A program made the position numbers and the translations under genes. From Actinoplanes oblitus (GTDB taxonomy: Bacteria > Actinomycetota > Actinomycetes > Mycobacteriales > Micromonosporaceae), in contig NZ_CP126980.1 in assembly GCF_030252345.1 (NCBI RefSeq), positions 8,937,501-9,001,500 of the forward strand: a stretch of 64,000 nucleotides of DNA, written 5' to 3'. The stretch's first letter is position 1. Each line of letters opens with the position of its first letter. The notes beneath the pieces were generated by a model, which did not search any database, had not been told where the DNA came from, and saw nothing but the letters and a program-made list of their open reading frames with translations. Positions 24,912 to 35,157 of the stretch are shown piece after piece.

Positions 24912-26009
24912 TTACCAGCCGTCGGCAAGCCGGTCGGCGGCCGCGGCCACCCGCTCGTCGGTGGCGGTCAGCGCGATCCGGACGTGCCGGGCGGCGGCCG
25001 GGCCGTAGAACGCGCCGGGCGCGGCCAGGATGCCCCGCTCGGCCAGCCGGTCGACGGTCTGCCAGCAGTCCTCCCCGCGGGTCGCCCACAGGTAGAGCCC
25101 GGCCTCCGAGTGACTGATCTCGAAACCGGCCTTGACCAGGGCGGACCGCAGGATCTCCCGGCGCGCCGCGTAACGCTCGCGCTGGACGGCCACGTGCTCC
25201 TCGTCGGTGAGCGCGGCGGCCATGGCGGCCTGGACCGGGGCGGGCACGATCATGCCGCCGTGCTTGCGCACCGCGAGCAGCTCGCCCACCAGGGCCGGGT
25301 CGCCACCGACGAAACCGGCGCGGTAGCCGGCCAGGTTGGACCGCTTGGAGAGCGAGTGCACGGCCAGCACCCCCGTGTAGTCACCGCCGGTGACCTCGTC
25401 GGAGAGCACCGAGACCGGCTCGGTCTCCCAGCCGAGCGAGAGGTAGCACTCGTCGCTGACCACGACGGCGCCCCGCTCGCGGGCCCAGGCGACCACCTTG
25501 CGCAGGTGCTCGACAGGCAGGACCCGGCCGGTCGGGTTGGACGGCGAGTTGATCCAGACCAGCTTCACGGGCGCCGGCCCGACCGCGGTGAGCGAGTCGG
25601 ACCGGATCACCTCGGCGCCGGCCAGGCGCACGCCGACCTCGTAGGTCGGATAGCAGACCTGCGGGATCACCACCCGGTCGCCCGGACCGACGCCGAGCAG
25701 CGTCGGCAGCCAGGCGACCAGCTCCTTGGAGCCGATGGTGGGCAGCACCCCGAGGTCACCGGAGGCGCGACAGGCCCGGGCCAGCCAGCCGGTGATCGCG
25801 GCCCGCAGGGTCGCGGTGCCGGCGGTCAGCGGATAGCCGGGCGTGTCGGCGGACCCGACGAGGGCCTGCCGGATGACCTGCGGGACCGGATCGACCGGCG
25901 TGCCGACCGAGAGGTCGACGATGCCGTCCGGGTGGGCGGCGGCGCGGGTCTTGGCCGGCTCCAACAGGTCCCAGGGGAAATCCGGCAGGGCCGACGACAG
26001 AGCGCTCAG
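24912..26009 (-). CDS. dapC: N-succinyldiaminopimelate aminotransferase
   Basis: A 365-residue PLP-dependent class I/II aminotransferase making N-succinyl-LL-diaminopimelate between DapD and DapE. The opening [16 protein letters not shown] and [15 protein letters not shown] are those of actinobacterial DapC. The PLP lysine is in [15 protein letters not shown], and NSPSNPTGR and SDECY are present. There is no ATG, GTG or TTG near the conserved N-terminus. A CTG at 26009 overlaps the ferredoxin stop as CTGA and gives the normal length, so I place the start there. The ferredoxin-dapC order matches fdxC-dapC (Rv1177-Rv1178) in mycobacteria. Confidence 0.88.
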   Translation of the reverse strand: MSALSSALPDFPWDLLEPAKTRAAAHPDGIVDLSVGTPVDPVPQVIRQALVGSADTPGYPLTAGTATLRAAITGWLARACRASGDLGVLPTIGSKELVAWLPTLLGVGPGDRVVIPQVCYPTYEVGVRLAGAEVIRSDSLTAVGPAPVKLVWINSPSNPTGRVLPVEHLRKVVAWARERGAVVVSDECYLSLGWETEPVSVLSDEVTGGDYTGVLAVHSLSKRSNLAGYRAGFVGGDPALVGELLAVRKHGGMIVPAPVQAAMAAALTDEEHVAVQRERYAARREILRSALVKAGFEISHSEAGLYLWATRGEDCWQTVDRLAERGILAAPGAFYGPAAARHVRIALTATDERVAAAADRLADGW

Positions 26010-26332
26010 TGTGCGTCCCCACGCGGCGGCTGAGCGGCGACGAACGTCGCGTCCTTCTCGATCTTGCCGACCTTGGAGGCGCCACCGGGCGAACCGAGGT
26101 CCTCGAAGAACTCGTAGTTCGCGTTGGTGTAGTCCTTCCACTGCTCCGGGACGTCGTCCTCGTAGAAGATCGCCTCGACGGGGCACACGGGCTCACAGGC
26201 CCCGCAGTCCACGCACTCATCGGGGTGGATGTAGAGCATCCGGTTGCCCTCGTAGATGCAGTCGACCGGGCACTCTTCGATGCATGCCTTGTCGAGAACA
26301 TCGACGCAGGGCTCAGCGATGATGTAGGTCAC
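26006..26332 (-). CDS. fdxC: 7Fe ferredoxin
   Basis: A 108-residue bacterial ferredoxin. Cysteines 9, 17 and 50 fit a [3Fe-4S] cluster and 21, 40, 43 and 46 a [4Fe-4S] cluster, with an extra cysteine at 25. The sequence [20 protein letters not shown] is the classic actinobacterial FdxA/FdxC start. It begins with GTG at 26332 after a GGGAAA site. It overlaps dapC by four bases. Divergent 82 bases away is the acetyltransferase gene at 26415, so the promoter lies in 26333-26414. Confidence 0.95.
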   Translation of the reverse strand: MTYIIAEPCVDVLDKACIEECPVDCIYEGNRMLYIHPDECVDCGACEPVCPVEAIFYEDDVPEQWKDYTNANYEFFEDLGSPGGASKVGKIEKDATFVAAQPPRGDAH

Positions 26333-26414
26333 GGGTCTTTCCCTTCAAAGCCACGCCGCGTGGACCGCCGACGACAAATGCAGAGCCTAGTATTCCCGCC
26401 GAAGGAGGTAATAC

Positions 26415-27395
26415 GTGCTCCGACAGCAGGATGTGGGACACCGGGTGGTGGTACGGCGAATTGTAGGCGTATCCGGGGATCGGCCGCTGTACACGGATGC
26501 GCTCGGTGAGCTCGTGGACCTCAGCGAGACGGATCTCACACTCGCCACCGACAAGGGCACCCTGCGAGTCCCGCTGCGCGACGTGCACCGGGCCAAGCGG
26601 GTGCCACCGGCCCGCCGCCCGCACGCGGCCGCGGTGATCGCCCTGGAACTGGCCGCCGACGCGGCCTGGCCGGCCCCGACCCGCGCGACGCTGGGCAGCT
26701 GGCTGCTGCGCGCGGCCGGCAACTGGACCGGCCGGGCGAACTCGGCGCTCGCCGTCGGCGACCCGGACCGGCCCCTGGAGGCGGCGATCGACGCCGTCGA
26801 GCGGTGGTACCTGGAGCACGGCCAGCGCCCGCTGATCAACGCGCCGATGCCGCTGGCCGCCCCGGTCAACGCGATGCTGGACGAGCGGGGCTGGACGGCC
26901 CGGCCGCTCACCCTGGTGCAGACCGCGCCGCTGGCCCCGATCCTGGCCACCACCGGCGCCGCCGACCTGCCGCCGGTCGACCTGGCCGACTCCCCCGGCG
27001 ACGACTGGTTCACCATGGTCGCGGCGCACAAGGGGGATCTGCCGCCGGTGGCGGTGCGGATCCTGACCGGCGTACCGGAGAAGGTCTTCGCTCACGTCCG
27101 GGACGCGGACGGTGAGCTGATCGCCGTCGCCCGCGGCGCGATCACCGGGCCGGACCGCTGGCTGGGGATCTCGCTGCTGCAGACCGTGCCGGCCGCGCGG
27201 CGGCGCGGCCTGGGCCGGCACGTGGTCCGCGGCCTCGCCCAGTGGGCCGCGCAGCACCGCGCGACGCGGGCCTACCTGCAGGTGGAGGAGCGCAACACGG
27301 CGGCCGTGGCGTTGTACGGCAGACTCGGCTTCAGCACCCACCACACCTACCTGACCAGGGAAGCGCCTAGCGGCGGACCACCCGGCGAGGCTTGA
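26415..27395 (+). CDS. GNAT-family N-acetyltransferase with N-terminal SH3-like domain
   Basis: A 326-residue protein. Residues 1-65 look like a small beta-barrel (VGHRVVVRRIVG, GELVDLSETDLTLAT), and the acetyl-CoA binding motif QTVPAARRRGLGRHVV with the following LQVEERNTAAVALYGRLGF occupies roughly 250-310. The GTG at 26415 is preceded by GGAGGT (26404-26409), a strong site. The last 29 bases overlap the end of the convergent membrane-protein gene. The acceptor is unknown. Relatives lie next to fdxC-dapC in several actinobacteria, but I know no function for them. Confidence 0.85.
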   Translation: MLRQQDVGHRVVVRRIVGVSGDRPLYTDALGELVDLSETDLTLATDKGTLRVPLRDVHRAKRVPPARRPHAAAVIALELAADAAWPAPTRATLGSWLLRAAGNWTGRANSALAVGDPDRPLEAAIDAVERWYLEHGQRPLINAPMPLAAPVNAMLDERGWTARPLTLVQTAPLAPILATTGAADLPPVDLADSPGDDWFTMVAAHKGDLPPVAVRILTGVPEKVFAHVRDADGELIAVARGAITGPDRWLGISLLQTVPAARRRGLGRHVVRGLAQWAAQHRATRAYLQVEERNTAAVALYGRLGFSTHHTYLTREAPSGGPPGEA

Positions 27396-27834
27396 CCACG
27401 CGGCGCTCGCTGAAGGCCTTGAGGGAGCGGGAGCGGTAGTCCTTGCCGAGCAGCACCGCGGTCCAGTAACCGAGCAGGGTGCCGACGATCGCGCAGCCGG
27501 CGTACAGCCAGATCTGGGCGAAGAAGTCACCCGACCCGTTCGCCAGCGGGCGGCTGCCGCTGAGGAACGGTCCGGCCAGGACGGTCAGCAGCATGCCGCC
27601 GAACGCGCCGAACCCGAGGTCGGGCAGCCAGTCGGTGAGCCGCCGGCGCAGCGACCAGGTGAACGCGAGACCACCCAGCACCAGCGCGACCAGCCCGAAC
27701 ATGACGATCGAGCCGCGGGTCTGCGCGGCGTCCGAGCTGTCGAATCCGAAGCGGACGACCAGCCTGGTCACCGCGTTGATCGCGAACAGGACGACCGCCA
27801 GCACCGTGCTCCGGAACCAGCGCTGCTGCCTCAT
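27367..27834 (-). CDS. Four-helix membrane protein of unknown function
   Basis: A 155-residue protein with four hydrophobic segments (TVLAVVLFAINAVTRLVV, IVMFGLVALVLGGLAFTW, GGMLLTVLAGPFL, LYAGCAIVGTLLGYWTAVLL) and a basic C-terminus (RRVVKPRRVVRR). ATG 27834 is preceded by GGGAGG, which decides it over an ATG 42 bases upstream. It overlaps the acetyltransferase gene tail to tail. The family is not recognised. Confidence 0.7.
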   Translation of the reverse strand: MRQQRWFRSTVLAVVLFAINAVTRLVVRFGFDSSDAAQTRGSIVMFGLVALVLGGLAFTWSLRRRLTDWLPDLGFGAFGGMLLTVLAGPFLSGSRPLANGSGDFFAQIWLYAGCAIVGTLLGYWTAVLLGKDYRSRSLKAFSERRVVKPRRVVRR

Positions 27835-27930
27835 CAGATCCTCCCGGGAACGAAACAATGCTCGATTCCCGGTCATCTTGACCCATGGCACGCCACAGTT
27901 CCTAGAGGCGGGCTGAGAGTCGCCTGACAA

Positions 27931-28380
27931 TCAGCTCGGCGTCGGGTCCGCGGTGAGCGGGTTCATGATCATCCGGTACGCGTAGACGGCGAACGTCACG
28001 CTGCCGACCAGGATCACCACCAGGGCCACCCAGTTGTCCCCGCCGAGCAGGTAGTCGCCCTCGGTGGTGCGGGTCCCGGCGGCGCCCAGGGTCAGCAGCG
28101 TCCACAGCGCCCACGGCACGCCGATCGCCCAGCTCCGGCCGATCGTGGCGACCGCGAACCGGGCCAGCGCCAGGTTGACCGCGACGGTGACCGGGATGGC
28201 CAGGCCGATCAGCCGGCCGGCACCGGTCCAGACGTCGGTCTCCCCGTGGAACAGGCCGGTCAGGCCGCCCACCCGCAGCGAGGTCAACTCGACCTCGAGC
28301 AGCGTGGTGACCACCGTGGCGAGGACGGTGACCAGCACGGCGGCCGCTCGCAGGGCGGAGTCCCGCCGGGGCGCGGTCAT
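27931..28380 (-). CDS. Four-helix membrane protein co-translated with mshB
   Basis: A 149-residue membrane protein with four predicted helices, including [20 protein letters not shown] and [19 protein letters not shown]. Its ATG at 28380 overlaps the mshB stop as ATGA. Mycobacteria have a comparable small membrane gene (Rv1171) directly after mshB, so the link looks conserved. Its role in mycothiol metabolism, if any, is unknown. Confidence 0.75.
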   Translation of the reverse strand: MTAPRRDSALRAAAVLVTVLATVVTTLLEVELTSLRVGGLTGLFHGETDVWTGAGRLIGLAIPVTVAVNLALARFAVATIGRSWAIGVPWALWTLLTLGAAGTRTTEGDYLLGGDNWVALVVILVGSVTFAVYAYRMIMNPLTADPTPS

Positions 28381-29273
28381 CGATCCGCCACGTCGAGCCC
28401 GGCGAACAGGTCGCTCTCCCACTTGTGCGGGCCCTCGCCCGGGCCGCGCTCGCCCTTGACCAGCGTGTAGTACTCCACACCCATGAACTCGCCGCCGAAG
28501 TCGCCGGCCATCCCGTAGAGCCAGGAGTTGTCCGGGATCTGGGTGGCGTGCGCCCGCATCGCGGCGGTCTTTCTCGCATAGTGCTCGGTGCCGTCGATCC
28601 GGGCGGCGATCTCCTCGTCCGGCGTGCCGAACGGCAGGTCCTCGACGCTGTCGACGTCGGCGAACGGGTTGCTCTCCGACTCCCGGAACGCCTCCATGCC
28701 GTCGCGCAGCACGCTCAGCGGCTGGGCCGTCCAGTAGATCTTGGCGGGGCCGTCCGCACCGGCCAGCTCGGCGGCGCGCATCGCCACCCGGTGCGCCTGG
28801 ATGTGGTCCGGGTGACCGTAGAACCCGTTCTCGTCATAGGTGATCATGACCTGCGGGCGGATCTCCCGCATGATCTCGACCAGGTGCGCGGCGGCCTCGT
28901 CCAGGTCGGCACCCCAGAACGCGCGGGGATGCCGGTTGGTCTCCAGGCCCATCATGCCGGAGTCCCGGTAACGCCCCGGGCCGCCCAGCATGCGCCGGTC
29001 GGTGACGCCCAGCGCGTCGCAGGCCCGCTCCCACTCGACCAGCCGCCAGCCACCGAGCTGGTCGGCCTGCCCGGCGGCGAGCTGCGACAGGGCCGGGACG
29101 TGGATCTCGCCCTCCTCGCCGAGGGTGCACGTCACCAGTGTCACGTGGGCGCCTGTGGAGGCGTAGTGCGCCATGGTCGCGCCGGTCCCGATGACCTCGT
29201 CGTCGGGATGGGCGTGCACCAGCAGCAGTCGGCGGGCGGGCAGCGAATCGGGTGCGGTCTGCTCGACGGTCAC
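28377..29273 (-). CDS. mshB: N-acetyl-glucosaminyl-inositol deacetylase of mycothiol synthesis
   Basis: A 298-residue zinc amidase of the PIG-L/LmbE family that deacetylates GlcNAc-inositol in mycothiol synthesis. HAHPDDE (residues 20-26) and GHPDH supply the zinc ligands and catalytic aspartate. The ending around [25 protein letters not shown] is specific for MshB rather than Mca. The start is GTG at 29273. The divergent S9-like gene begins 94 bases away. Mycothiol is restricted to actinobacteria, which supports the taxonomic placement. Confidence 0.93.
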   Translation of the reverse strand: MTVEQTAPDSLPARRLLLVHAHPDDEVIGTGATMAHYASTGAHVTLVTCTLGEEGEIHVPALSQLAAGQADQLGGWRLVEWERACDALGVTDRRMLGGPGRYRDSGMMGLETNRHPRAFWGADLDEAAAHLVEIMREIRPQVMITYDENGFYGHPDHIQAHRVAMRAAELAGADGPAKIYWTAQPLSVLRDGMEAFRESESNPFADVDSVEDLPFGTPDEEIAARIDGTEHYARKTAAMRAHATQIPDNSWLYGMAGDFGGEFMGVEYYTLVKGERGPGEGPHKWESDLFAGLDVADR

Positions 29274-29366
29274 GGCGGATACTGTACGCGCGACCACCGA
29301 CGACTTCGCTCGACGAGCCCACCGGTTACCCGGCGGGAGTCGCCCTTGATCAGCGATGCTGGGATC

Positions 29367-31181
29367 GTGGACTACCCCGGACTCGCCGGGCGCACCGGCG
29401 GTTTCCGCCACGGCGCCCCGCATGCCGTCGAGGTCGGCGCCGACGGGGCGCGGGCCGCCTTCCTGCGCTCGCCCGGCGCCTTCGACCCGGATCCGGCGCT
29501 CTGGGTGCTCGACCTCTTCTCCTTCGAGGAGCGGCTGATCGCCCCGGGGCCGATCGCCTCGTACGCGGTGGACCGCGACGCCCGGGTGGCCGCGTTCGCC
29601 CGCGGTGGCCGGCTGTTCCGGGCCGACCTGCTCACCGACGCGGTCACCGCGATCCCGACCAGTGATCCGGTGCACGACCCGAGACCCGACCCCCAAGGCG
29701 TACGCGTCGGCTACGTCACCGACCCGGACCGGTCGGCGACGCTGCGGGTGCACGGGCCGGACGGCGACCGGCTGCTGGCCGGCGAGCCGGGCAACGCCTG
29801 GCGGGAGCACGGCGGCAGCATCGCCTGGGGCGTGGCCGGCTCCGGCGCCGGCGAGTTCGGCCGGACCCGGGGCTGGTGGTGGTCGCCGGACGGGAGCCAG
29901 GTGCTGGCCGTCCGGACCGCCGGGTCGACCAGCCTGCACCTGCTCGACCTGGACGACGGCTGGGTGGACGTGCACTGGGACCGGGAGACGTACCCGCACC
30001 TGGCCCAGGTGCGCTGGGCCGGCGGCGGTCCGCTGATCACCGTGCTGCGCCGGATGCAGCAGCACGGCCTGGTCCTCTCGGTGGACCCGCGGACCGGGGA
30101 GACCCAGGTGCACGCGGAGCTGGCCGACGCCCGCTGGGTGGAACCGATCCCCGGCACGCCCCGGCACCTGCCGGACGGGCGGGTGCTGGTCGGCGGCGAA
30201 CTGGCCCACGACGGCTTCGACGCGCGCTGCCTGTTCGCCGACGGCAGCCTGCTCACCCCGCCCGGGCTCTACGTCCGGCGGGTGGCCGGCACGCTGCCCC
30301 GCGCGACGGGACCGGCCGGGGCGCCGGACCTGATCGTCGAGGGGAGCCTGGGTGATCCGGCGGTGCGGGAGGTGTTCCGGGTGCGTACCTCGCTGGGCGG
30401 GGGCGGCCCGGAGGTGACCCGGCTGACCGGGCGGTACACCGGTGAGCCGGTGGCCGGCGGGGACGTGCTGATCGCCGGCGACCAGGTGTGGCGGGGCGAC
30501 CGGCGGGTGGGCACGGTGCGGTCGCTGGCGGCCGCGCTGCCGTACCGGCCGGAGCCGGTGTTCGAACGGGTCACCGACCGGCGGCTGCCGGCCGGCGTGC
30601 TCTACCCCACCGGGCACCTGGGCGGCAGCCTGCCGGTCCTGGTCACCCTCGGCGACGGGCCGGGACACCAGCAGGTCCGCTCGGACGACCACGCCTGGCA
30701 GGAGCGCCAGTGGTGGGCCGACGCCGGATTCGCCGTGCTCAGCGTCGATTCCCGGGGCACGCCCGGGGTGGCGCCCAGCTTCGAGAAGGCGGTGCACCGG
30801 CGGCTGGCCGATCTGGCCCTGGCCGACCAGGTGGACGCGCTGCACGCGCTCACCGGCAAGCACCCGGACCTGGACCTGAGCCGGGTCGTGGTGCGCGGGC
30901 GGGGGCTCGGTGGGTGGCTGGCCGCGCTCGCGGTGCTGCGCCGGCCGGACGTGTTCCGCTGCGGGGTGGCCCGCGACCCGGTGCTGGACTGGTCGCAGCT
31001 GCCGCCGCCGATCGCCGAGCGGTACCTGGGCGATCCGGCCGACTCGGCGCACATCTACCGCAACCACAGCCTGAGCGACGCACTCGCCGAGGCCGACCCG
31101 CACGGTCCGCTGTTGCTGGCCGGAGCCGAGTTGAGCCTGCCCGGGGAGCGGGACTGGTTCCGGGAACAGTTGGCCTCCTGA
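29367..31181 (+). CDS. S9 (prolyl oligopeptidase/DPP4-like) protein lacking the active-site serine
   Basis: A 604-residue protein with an N-terminal DPP4-type beta-propeller (for example [16 protein letters not shown]) and a C-terminal alpha/beta-hydrolase domain from about residue 410 ([27 protein letters not shown]). The nucleophile elbow, normally RGWSxGG, reads RGRGLGG, with glycine 513 in place of serine. The region of the catalytic aspartate reads LLAGAELS, and the protein ends before the usual histidine. A peptidase activity is therefore unlikely. The start is taken at GTG 29367; the ribosome site is weak. It is divergent from mshB and followed 35 bases later by tldD. Confidence 0.85.
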   Translation: MDYPGLAGRTGGFRHGAPHAVEVGADGARAAFLRSPGAFDPDPALWVLDLFSFEERLIAPGPIASYAVDRDARVAAFARGGRLFRADLLTDAVTAIPTSDPVHDPRPDPQGVRVGYVTDPDRSATLRVHGPDGDRLLAGEPGNAWREHGGSIAWGVAGSGAGEFGRTRGWWWSPDGSQVLAVRTAGSTSLHLLDLDDGWVDVHWDRETYPHLAQVRWAGGGPLITVLRRMQQHGLVLSVDPRTGETQVHAELADARWVEPIPGTPRHLPDGRVLVGGELAHDGFDARCLFADGSLLTPPGLYVRRVAGTLPRATGPAGAPDLIVEGSLGDPAVREVFRVRTSLGGGGPEVTRLTGRYTGEPVAGGDVLIAGDQVWRGDRRVGTVRSLAAALPYRPEPVFERVTDRRLPAGVLYPTGHLGGSLPVLVTLGDGPGHQQVRSDDHAWQERQWWADAGFAVLSVDSRGTPGVAPSFEKAVHRRLADLALADQVDALHALTGKHPDLDLSRVVVRGRGLGGWLAALAVLRRPDVFRCGVARDPVLDWSQLPPPIAERYLGDPADSAHIYRNHSLSDALAEADPHGPLLLAGAELSLPGERDWFREQLAS

Positions 31182-31216
31182 CCGGTTTTGTCGCACCGGG
31201 CCCATAGGGTCGGGGC

Positions 31217-32644
31217 ATGAGCCACTTCGATGAGGCGGGCGCGGCGGTCCAGGCCGCGCTCGACGCCGGAGCCCGCTACGCGGATGCCCGGGTCATGGTC
31301 TGCCGCACCGAGTCGATGACGGCCCGCGACGGGGCTGTCGAGGATCTCGGCTCCGACGAGAGCGCCGGCTTGGGGGTTCGTGCCCTGGTCGGCTCGAGTT
31401 GGGGCTTCTACGCCGTTCCCGATCTCGCCGAGCCGGCCGCCCGCGCCGCCGGCCGGCGCGCCGCGCAGATCGCCGCGGCCAGCGCCCAGGTGGCCGGCCC
31501 GCCGACCGAGTTGATGCCGTCCGCACCGGTGACCGCGAGCTGGGCCAGCGACTGCGTCGTCGATCCGCTGTCGGTGCCGCTGGCCGACAAGGGCGACCTG
31601 CTGGTCCGGGCCACGCTCGCGGCCAAGGAGGCGGGCGCCGACCTGGCCCAGGCCAACTACGCGATCTGGGACACCCACAAGTGGTTCGTCTCCAGTGAGG
31701 GCCACCGCGTCGACCAGCACATCCGGGAGTGCGGCGGCGGGGTGACAGCGCACGCCATCGGCGACGGCGAGGTCCAGCGCCGGTCCCTCCCGGGGCAGTA
31801 CGGCACCCGCGGCTGGGAGCTGATCGACGAGCTCGACCTGGTCGGCAACGCGCCCCGCCTGGCGCAGGAGGCGCGCGAGCTGCTCACCGCCCCGCTCTGC
31901 CCGGCCGGCGAGACCACCCTGATCCTCGGCGGGTCGCAGCTCGCCCTGCAGATCCACGAGTCCGTCGGGCACGCCATCGAGCTGGACCGGATCCTCGGCT
32001 GGGAGGCCGCCTTCGCCGGCACCAGCTGGCTCGACCTGGCCGGCCTGGGCTCGCTGCGGTACGGCTCCGAGCTGATGAACATCACCATCGACCCCACCTT
32101 CCCGGGTGCTCTGGGCAGCTTCGGCTTCGACGACGAGGGCACCCCGGCGGTGAAACGGCACGCGGTCCGGGACGGCATCTGGGTGGGCGTGCTGGCCGGG
32201 CGGGACTCGGCCGCCGTCGCCGGGCTGGACTACGCCGGCAGTGTCCGGTCGGACGGCTGGGCCCGGCTGCCGATGGTGCGGATGACGAACGTCGGCCTGG
32301 AGCCCGGGCCGCACACCCTCGACGAGATCATCGCGGCCACCGACGACGGTGTGTTCATGGACGTCAACCGGTCCTGGTCGATCGACGACCGGCGGCTGAA
32401 CTTCCAGTTCGGCTGCGAGATCGGCTACGAGATCAAGAACGGGAAGCGCGGCCGGATGCTGCGCAACCCGACCTACACCGGGATCGGTCCGAAATTCTGG
32501 CAGTCGATGGACATGCTGTCCGCCGAGACGATCGCCTGGGGCACGCCGAACTGCGGTAAGGGTCAGCCCGGCCAGGTCGGGCACACCGGGCACCCGGCGG
32601 CGCCGGCCCGGTTCACCGACGTCAGGGTGGGGGTGCACGGATGA
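31217..32644 (+). CDS. tldD: TldD family metalloprotease subunit
   Basis: A 475-residue subunit of the TldD/TldE heterodimeric metalloprotease, which degrades unfolded peptides and processes certain ribosomal peptides. The zinc motif HESVGH, within [20 protein letters not shown], is intact, and FDDEGTP is the shared family strand. It starts at ATG 31217 and is followed by tldE after 73 bases. TldD normally holds the metal while TldE lacks the histidines; this is also seen here. Confidence 0.92.
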   Translation: MSHFDEAGAAVQAALDAGARYADARVMVCRTESMTARDGAVEDLGSDESAGLGVRALVGSSWGFYAVPDLAEPAARAAGRRAAQIAAASAQVAGPPTELMPSAPVTASWASDCVVDPLSVPLADKGDLLVRATLAAKEAGADLAQANYAIWDTHKWFVSSEGHRVDQHIRECGGGVTAHAIGDGEVQRRSLPGQYGTRGWELIDELDLVGNAPRLAQEARELLTAPLCPAGETTLILGGSQLALQIHESVGHAIELDRILGWEAAFAGTSWLDLAGLGSLRYGSELMNITIDPTFPGALGSFGFDDEGTPAVKRHAVRDGIWVGVLAGRDSAAVAGLDYAGSVRSDGWARLPMVRMTNVGLEPGPHTLDEIIAATDDGVFMDVNRSWSIDDRRLNFQFGCEIGYEIKNGKRGRMLRNPTYTGIGPKFWQSMDMLSAETIAWGTPNCGKGQPGQVGHTGHPAAPARFTDVRVGVHG

Positions 32645-32717
32645 GCGGGCTCGCGAGCGGATCAGCCGGCCCGGTCGCCGGCCCGGGCCGGCACCGGAAC
32701 GCGACGGAGGTGGCGGC

Positions 32718-34151
32718 ATGAGCGCCGAGCTGCAGATCGCGGCGAAAGTGGTGGAGCTGGTCCGCGAGCTGGCCGGCCGGTCCGCCGAGGCCGAGGTGAC
32801 GGTCCGGCACCACGCCCTGGCGCTGACCCGGTTCGCCAACTCGGCGATCCACCAGAACGTGGCCGACGCCACCACCGGGGTCCGGCTGCGGCTGCATCTG
32901 GACGGCCGGACGGCCTCCGGCTCCAGCACGCTGACCGGCGTCGACGGCCTTCGGTCGCTGGTCGAGCGGACCATCGCGGCGGCCCGGGTCACCCCGCCCG
33001 ACCCGGCCTGGGCCGGTCTCACCAAACCGGCCGCGCTGCACATCTCGGCCGCCCACCCGGGCTCCGGCGAGCACTCCGGGCTGGCCTTCGGCTTCGACGA
33101 GGCGACCGCCCGGGCCACGCCGGCCGAGCGGGCCGCGCGGGTCCGCGCCTTCGTCGACGCGGCCGGCGGCCTGGAGACCGCCGGTTACTGCCGCACCGTC
33201 TACGTCTCCGCCGCGTTCGCGAACACCGCGGGCCAGGCCGTCGAGGGCCGCACCGCGGAGGCCGCGATGGACGGCATCGCCCGGGACGCCGGCGCCGACG
33301 GGGTGGCCCGGCTGGCCGCGTCCCGGCTCGCCGACCTGGACGGCGCCGAGCTGGGCGCCCGCGCGGCGGCCAAGGCGCGCGCCGCCACCGGCCCGGCCGA
33401 GCTGCCCCCGGGGCAGTACGAGGTGGTCCTGGAGCCGACCGCGGTCGCCGACCTGCTGCAGAACTTCGCGGTCTTCGGCTTCAACGGCAAGTCGTTCGTG
33501 CAGAAACAGTCCTTCGCCGAGCTGGGCAAGGAGCAGTTCGACCCGTCGGTGACCATCGTGGACGACCCGCTGGGCAGCCGCGGCGAGCCGGCACCCGGGC
33601 TGCCGTTCGACGACGAGGGCACCCCGGCCCGGTCGCTGGTGCTGGTCCGCGACGGGGTCACCCAGGCGGTGGCGCACGACCGGACGTCGGCGGCCGCGGC
33701 CGGCGCCGAGTCCACCGGGCACGCCGCGCCCGCCTCGCGCTCCTGGGGACCGTTCCCGTCGCACCCGCGGCTGGAGGCCGGTCCACCGGCGCCCGCCGGC
33801 AGTCCGGAGGCGTCCGCGGCGGTCGCCGGGTCGGCCCGCCCGCTGGTCGCCCGGATGCGCCGCGGCCTGCTGGTCACCGACCTCTGGTACACCCGGGTGC
33901 TGGACCCGAAAACGCTCGTGGTGACCGGGCTGACCCGCAACGGGGTGTGGCTGGTGGAGGACGGCGAGATCGTCCGGCCGGTGAGCAACCTGCGGTTCAC
34001 CCAGTCGTACCCGCAGGCGCTGGGCCCGGGCCGGGTGCTCGGGATCGGCGCCGAGTCGGTGCTGCTGCCCGGCTCCTGGGAGGACGCCCGCTACGCCGCG
34101 CCGGCACTGCACCTGGCGTCCTGGAACATCACCGGCAACGCGTCGGGATAG
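32718..34151 (+). CDS. tldE: TldE/PmbA family protease subunit
   Basis: A 477-residue partner of TldD. It has the family strand [10 protein letters not shown] and the N-terminal pattern VTVRHHALALTRFANSAIHQN but no HExxxH motif, as expected for the non-catalytic subunit. ATG 32718 follows GGAGG (32706-32710). Together with tldD it forms a two-gene unit that ends at the inverted repeat at 34177-34230. No peptide precursor gene is visible next to it. Confidence 0.9.
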   Translation: MSAELQIAAKVVELVRELAGRSAEAEVTVRHHALALTRFANSAIHQNVADATTGVRLRLHLDGRTASGSSTLTGVDGLRSLVERTIAAARVTPPDPAWAGLTKPAALHISAAHPGSGEHSGLAFGFDEATARATPAERAARVRAFVDAAGGLETAGYCRTVYVSAAFANTAGQAVEGRTAEAAMDGIARDAGADGVARLAASRLADLDGAELGARAAAKARAATGPAELPPGQYEVVLEPTAVADLLQNFAVFGFNGKSFVQKQSFAELGKEQFDPSVTIVDDPLGSRGEPAPGLPFDDEGTPARSLVLVRDGVTQAVAHDRTSAAAAGAESTGHAAPASRSWGPFPSHPRLEAGPPAPAGSPEASAAVAGSARPLVARMRRGLLVTDLWYTRVLDPKTLVVTGLTRNGVWLVEDGEIVRPVSNLRFTQSYPQALGPGRVLGIGAESVLLPGSWEDARYAAPALHLASWNITGNASG

Positions 34152-34176
34152 ATCCACTAGTTCATCGGTGATCGTC

Positions 34177-34230
34177 TTTGCGGGCCGGGATGATGTTTTT
34201 GTGACCTACTTGGCATCCCCGGCCCGCAAA
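34177..34230. terminator. Long inverted repeat after tldE
   Basis: TTTGCGGGCCGGGATG (34177-34192) pairs with 34214-34230 through 16 base pairs and one bulged base, with a 21-base loop. It lies 25 bases after the tldE stop and before the sdh operon. There is no T-run after the stem, though the loop contains one. Confidence 0.55.
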
Positions 34231-34355
34231 CTGTCGGACCTTCGGCGTAACGTGTGCCCCACATCACCGTCGCGCGAGGACGGCTGACGGCGGGCACCCG
34301 TGTGTCCGCTTCCGGTCGGCCCGCGCACCTGACGCGGCACCGGCAGGGGGATGGC

Positions 34356-35147
34356 ATGACGACGACGGCATCGGGGCCGGGCGTGGGGCAGGCCCGCGCG
34401 GCGATCTCGGCGCGGACACTGCGCAGCGACCGATGGTGGCTGGCGCCACTGATCACGTTCCTCGGGCTGACCGCCTGGGTGGCGTACGCGACGGTCCGGG
34501 TCTTCCTGCACAAGTGGTTCTATGTGGCGGACTACCACTACCTGACGCCGTTCTACTCACCGTGTCTGACCGACCGGTGCGGCGACGCGGCCGAGTTCGG
34601 CACTCCGCTGCCCAGCTTCTGGCTCATCCCGGAGGCGGCGTTCACCCTGCCGTTCCTGCTGCTCTTCCGGTTGACCTGCTATTACTACCGGAAGGCGTAC
34701 TACCGCTCGTTCTGGCTCTCGCCGCCGGCCTGCGCGGTGCCGGACGGTCACAAGTCGTACTCCGGCGAGACCCGCTTCCCGCTGATCTTCCAGAACGCGC
34801 ACCGGTACGCGTTCTACGCGGCCTTCCTGATCTCGATCGTCAACACCTGGGACGCGATCCGCGCGCAGACCACGGGTCTCGGTCTCGGCAACCTGATCCT
34901 CTGGATCAACGTGATCATGCTGTGGGCCTACACGGTGTCCTGCCACTCCTGCCGGCACATCGTCGGCGGCCGGCTCAAGCACTTCTCCAAGCACCCGGTG
35001 CGATATCGACTGTGGACCTTCGTGTCGAAGCTGAACGCGCGGCACATGCAGCTGGCCTGGATCACCCTCGGGACGCTCGCGCTGACCGATTTCTACATCA
35101 TGGCGGTCAGCGCGAACTGGATCTCCGACCTGCGGATCATCGGTTAG
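34356..35147 (+). CDS. sdhC: Succinate dehydrogenase membrane anchor (Sdh1-type)
   Basis: A 263-residue protein with five predicted helices, carrying histidine-rich loops (YVADYHYLTPFY, SCHSCRHIVGG, ARHMQLAW) suited to heme b and quinone sites. Layout and size match the anchor of mycobacterial Sdh1 (Rv0249c) rather than the two-subunit SdhCD type. The ATG at 34356 lies 10 bases before the end of a GGGGGATGG stretch. The flavoprotein gene follows after 10 bases, so the three genes form an operon passing electrons from succinate to the quinone pool. Confidence 0.85.
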   Translation: MTTTASGPGVGQARAAISARTLRSDRWWLAPLITFLGLTAWVAYATVRVFLHKWFYVADYHYLTPFYSPCLTDRCGDAAEFGTPLPSFWLIPEAAFTLPFLLLFRLTCYYYRKAYYRSFWLSPPACAVPDGHKSYSGETRFPLIFQNAHRYAFYAAFLISIVNTWDAIRAQTTGLGLGNLILWINVIMLWAYTVSCHSCRHIVGGRLKHFSKHPVRYRLWTFVSKLNARHMQLAWITLGTLALTDFYIMAVSANWISDLRIIG

Positions 35148-35157
35148 GGGCACGATC

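Noticed and set aside
28425..29366. Upstream extension of the S9-like gene to 28425
   Set aside because: It runs antisense through mshB, which is unambiguous; the S9-like protein begins near 29367.
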